A DNA stretch of 15,874 bases, taken from Bacillota bacterium (GTDB taxonomy: Bacteria > Bacillota > Clostridia > Peptostreptococcales > Anaerovoracaceae). Positions within the stretch are counted from its first letter, which is position 1; each line of letters starts with the position of its first letter. The notes below the pieces were generated by a model that saw only the letters and a list, made by a program, of their open reading frames with translations, ran no database searches and was not told where the DNA came from. The translations under genes and the position numbers were made by a program. Location of the stretch: assembly GCA_905372035.1 (NCBI GenBank), contig CAJPNN010000040.1, positions 1 through 15,874 on the forward strand. Reading direction: 5' to 3'. Positions 15,441 to 15,874 of the stretch are shown piece after piece.

Positions 15441-15469
15441 TTGACATAGGCACAATGTTTTGGTATCAT
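15441..15469 (+). promoter_or_regulatory. Sigma-A promoter of the tRNA cluster
   Basis: A consensus TTGACA (15441-15446), a 17-base spacer and TATCAT (15464-15469) make a strong promoter 35 bases before the first tRNA. TTGTGA (15475-15480) and TCACAA (15491-15496) form an inverted repeat at the predicted start of the precursor transcript. Confidence 0.85.
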
Positions 15470-15503
15470 TTTTTTTGTGACTTAAAGATATCACAACGGT
15501 TTT

Positions 15504-15580
15504 GGCGGTGTAGCTTAGTTGGCTAGAGCGTCCGGTTCATACCCGGAAGGTCGGTGGTTCGACTCCACTCGCCGCTACCA
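15504..15580 (+). tRNA. tRNA-Met (CAT), elongator
   Basis: A 77-base cloverleaf with encoded CCA. The acceptor stem 15504-15510 pairs with 15570-15576 (with G-U pairs), the anticodon stem is TCCGG/CCGGA with loop TTCATAC, and the T-loop is TTCGACT. The absence of the GGG/CCC anticodon stem and of an unpaired 1-72 position rules out the initiator. The body is very similar to the Bacillus elongator tRNA-Met, not to the lysidine-type tRNA-Ile. Confidence 0.95.
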
Positions 15581-15584
15581 TTAC

Positions 15585-15660
15585 GGGCGTATAGCTCAGC
15601 TGGGAGAGCACCTGCCTTACAAGCAGGGGGTCATAGGTTCGAGCCCTATTACGCCCACCA
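15585..15660 (+). tRNA. tRNA-Val (TAC)
   Basis: A 76-base cloverleaf with encoded CCA, starting four bases after tRNA-Met. The acceptor GGGCGTA pairs perfectly with TACGCCC. The anticodon arm is CCTGC/GCAGG with loop CTTACAA, giving anticodon TAC. Confidence 0.97.
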
Positions 15661-15664
15661 GTTT

Positions 15665-15741
15665 GGCCCGGTAGTTCAGTTGGTTAGAATGCCAGCCTGT
15701 CACGCTGGAGGTCGTCGGTTCGAACCCGATCCGGATCGCCA
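15665..15741 (+). tRNA. tRNA-Asp (GTC), with an acceptor-stem mismatch
   Basis: A 77-base cloverleaf with encoded CCA and discriminator G. The anticodon arm is CCAGC/GCTGG with loop CTGTCAC, giving GTC. The acceptor GGCCCGG (15665-15671) faces CCGGATC (15731-15737): pair 2-71 is G-U and pair 3-70 is a C-A mismatch, unlike the fully paired stem of Bacillus tRNA-Asp. The other arms are regular, so the gene may still be functional. Confidence 0.93.
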
Positions 15742-15743
15742 AT

Positions 15744-15772
15744 ATCGTTCAGCAGTGTTGCTGCTGAACGAT
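15744..15772 (+). repeat. Perfect 12-bp hairpin between tRNA-Asp and tRNA-His
   Basis: ATCGTTCAGCAG (15744-15755) and CTGCTGAACGAT (15761-15772) are exact inverted arms around a 5-base loop. It fills the 38-base spacer between the two tRNA genes. No T-run follows on either strand, so it is not a normal terminator; an RNA-processing signal or a repeat element is possible. Confidence 0.8.
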
Positions 15773-15779
15773 CCCATAT

Positions 15780-15856
15780 GGTGGGTATAGTCAAGTGGTT
15801 AAGACAGCGGGTTGTGGCTCCGCCATGCGTGGGTTCGAATCCCACTACCCACCCCA
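15780..15856 (+). tRNA. tRNA-His (GTG)
   Basis: A 77-base cloverleaf, counting the encoded extra 5' base G-1 (15780), which faces C73, the hallmark of tRNA-His. The acceptor GTGGGTA pairs with TACCCAC, CCA is encoded, and the anticodon stem GCGGG/TCCGC has loop TTGTGGC, giving GTG. It is the last complete tRNA in the window; the cluster may continue to the right. Confidence 0.96.
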
Positions 15857-15874
15857 TATAAAATATCGTTGGGG

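Noticed and set aside
15554..15790. Open reading frame of 78 codons across the tRNA cluster
   Set aside because: It runs through tRNA-Met, tRNA-Val and tRNA-Asp and is explained entirely by them.
1..15874. Mobile elements, CRISPR arrays, phage genes or defence systems
   Set aside because: No transposase, integrase, direct-repeat array, toxin-antitoxin or defence motif was seen; every large frame matches a housekeeping family except the acidic protein at 10733.

Overview
The window looks like a chromosomal segment of a low-G+C Gram-positive anaerobe, probably a member of Clostridia. The reasons are AT-rich DNA, strong AGGAGG-type ribosome sites, Bacillus/Clostridium-style promoters, a tRNA-Met very like the Bacillus elongator, tRNA genes with encoded CCA, FeoA/FeoB iron uptake and a NAD kinase-RluD-type gene pair. 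The genus cannot be fixed from the sequence. Nothing suggests a phage, transposon, plasmid or CRISPR array; nearly all of it is compact housekeeping DNA.

Layout. Positions 20-3539 (+): an aspartate/glutamate racemase-family protein, a MurE-like ligase and a CNNM/CBS/CorC membrane protein, packed head to tail as one operon whose promoter lies left of the window. Positions 3565-5914 (+): feoA-feoB with its own promoter. Positions 5923-7674 (-): NAD kinase followed by an RluA/RluD-family pseudouridine synthase. Positions 7838-9640 (-): oligoendopeptidase F. Positions 9851-11257 (+): glutamate racemase murI, then a small acidic protein of unknown function. Positions 11325-14222 (+): promoter, ilvC, ilvB and a strong terminator. 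Positions 14287-14976 (+): endonuclease III. Positions 15095-15383 (+): a three-helix SemiSWEET sugar transporter. Positions 15441-15856 (+): a promoter driving tRNA-Met, tRNA-Val, tRNA-Asp and tRNA-His.

How the genes fit together. Two cell-wall themes appear: a racemase beside a MurE-like ligase at the left end, and the D-glutamate supplier MurI in the middle. IlvB and IlvC catalyse the first two steps of branched-chain amino acid synthesis, but no acetolactate synthase small subunit and no T-box leader are present here. FeoAB imports ferrous iron, as expected for an anaerobe.

I did not find an evident undescribed multi-gene system. The items most worth a second look are the MurE-like ligase with an E-D-P-G motif where DNPR would sit, paired with a racemase; a divergent FeoB permease core; a likely ATT start for the SemiSWEET gene; a C-A mismatch in the tRNA-Asp acceptor stem; a perfect 12-bp hairpin between tRNA-Asp and tRNA-His; and the unidentified acidic protein after murI.
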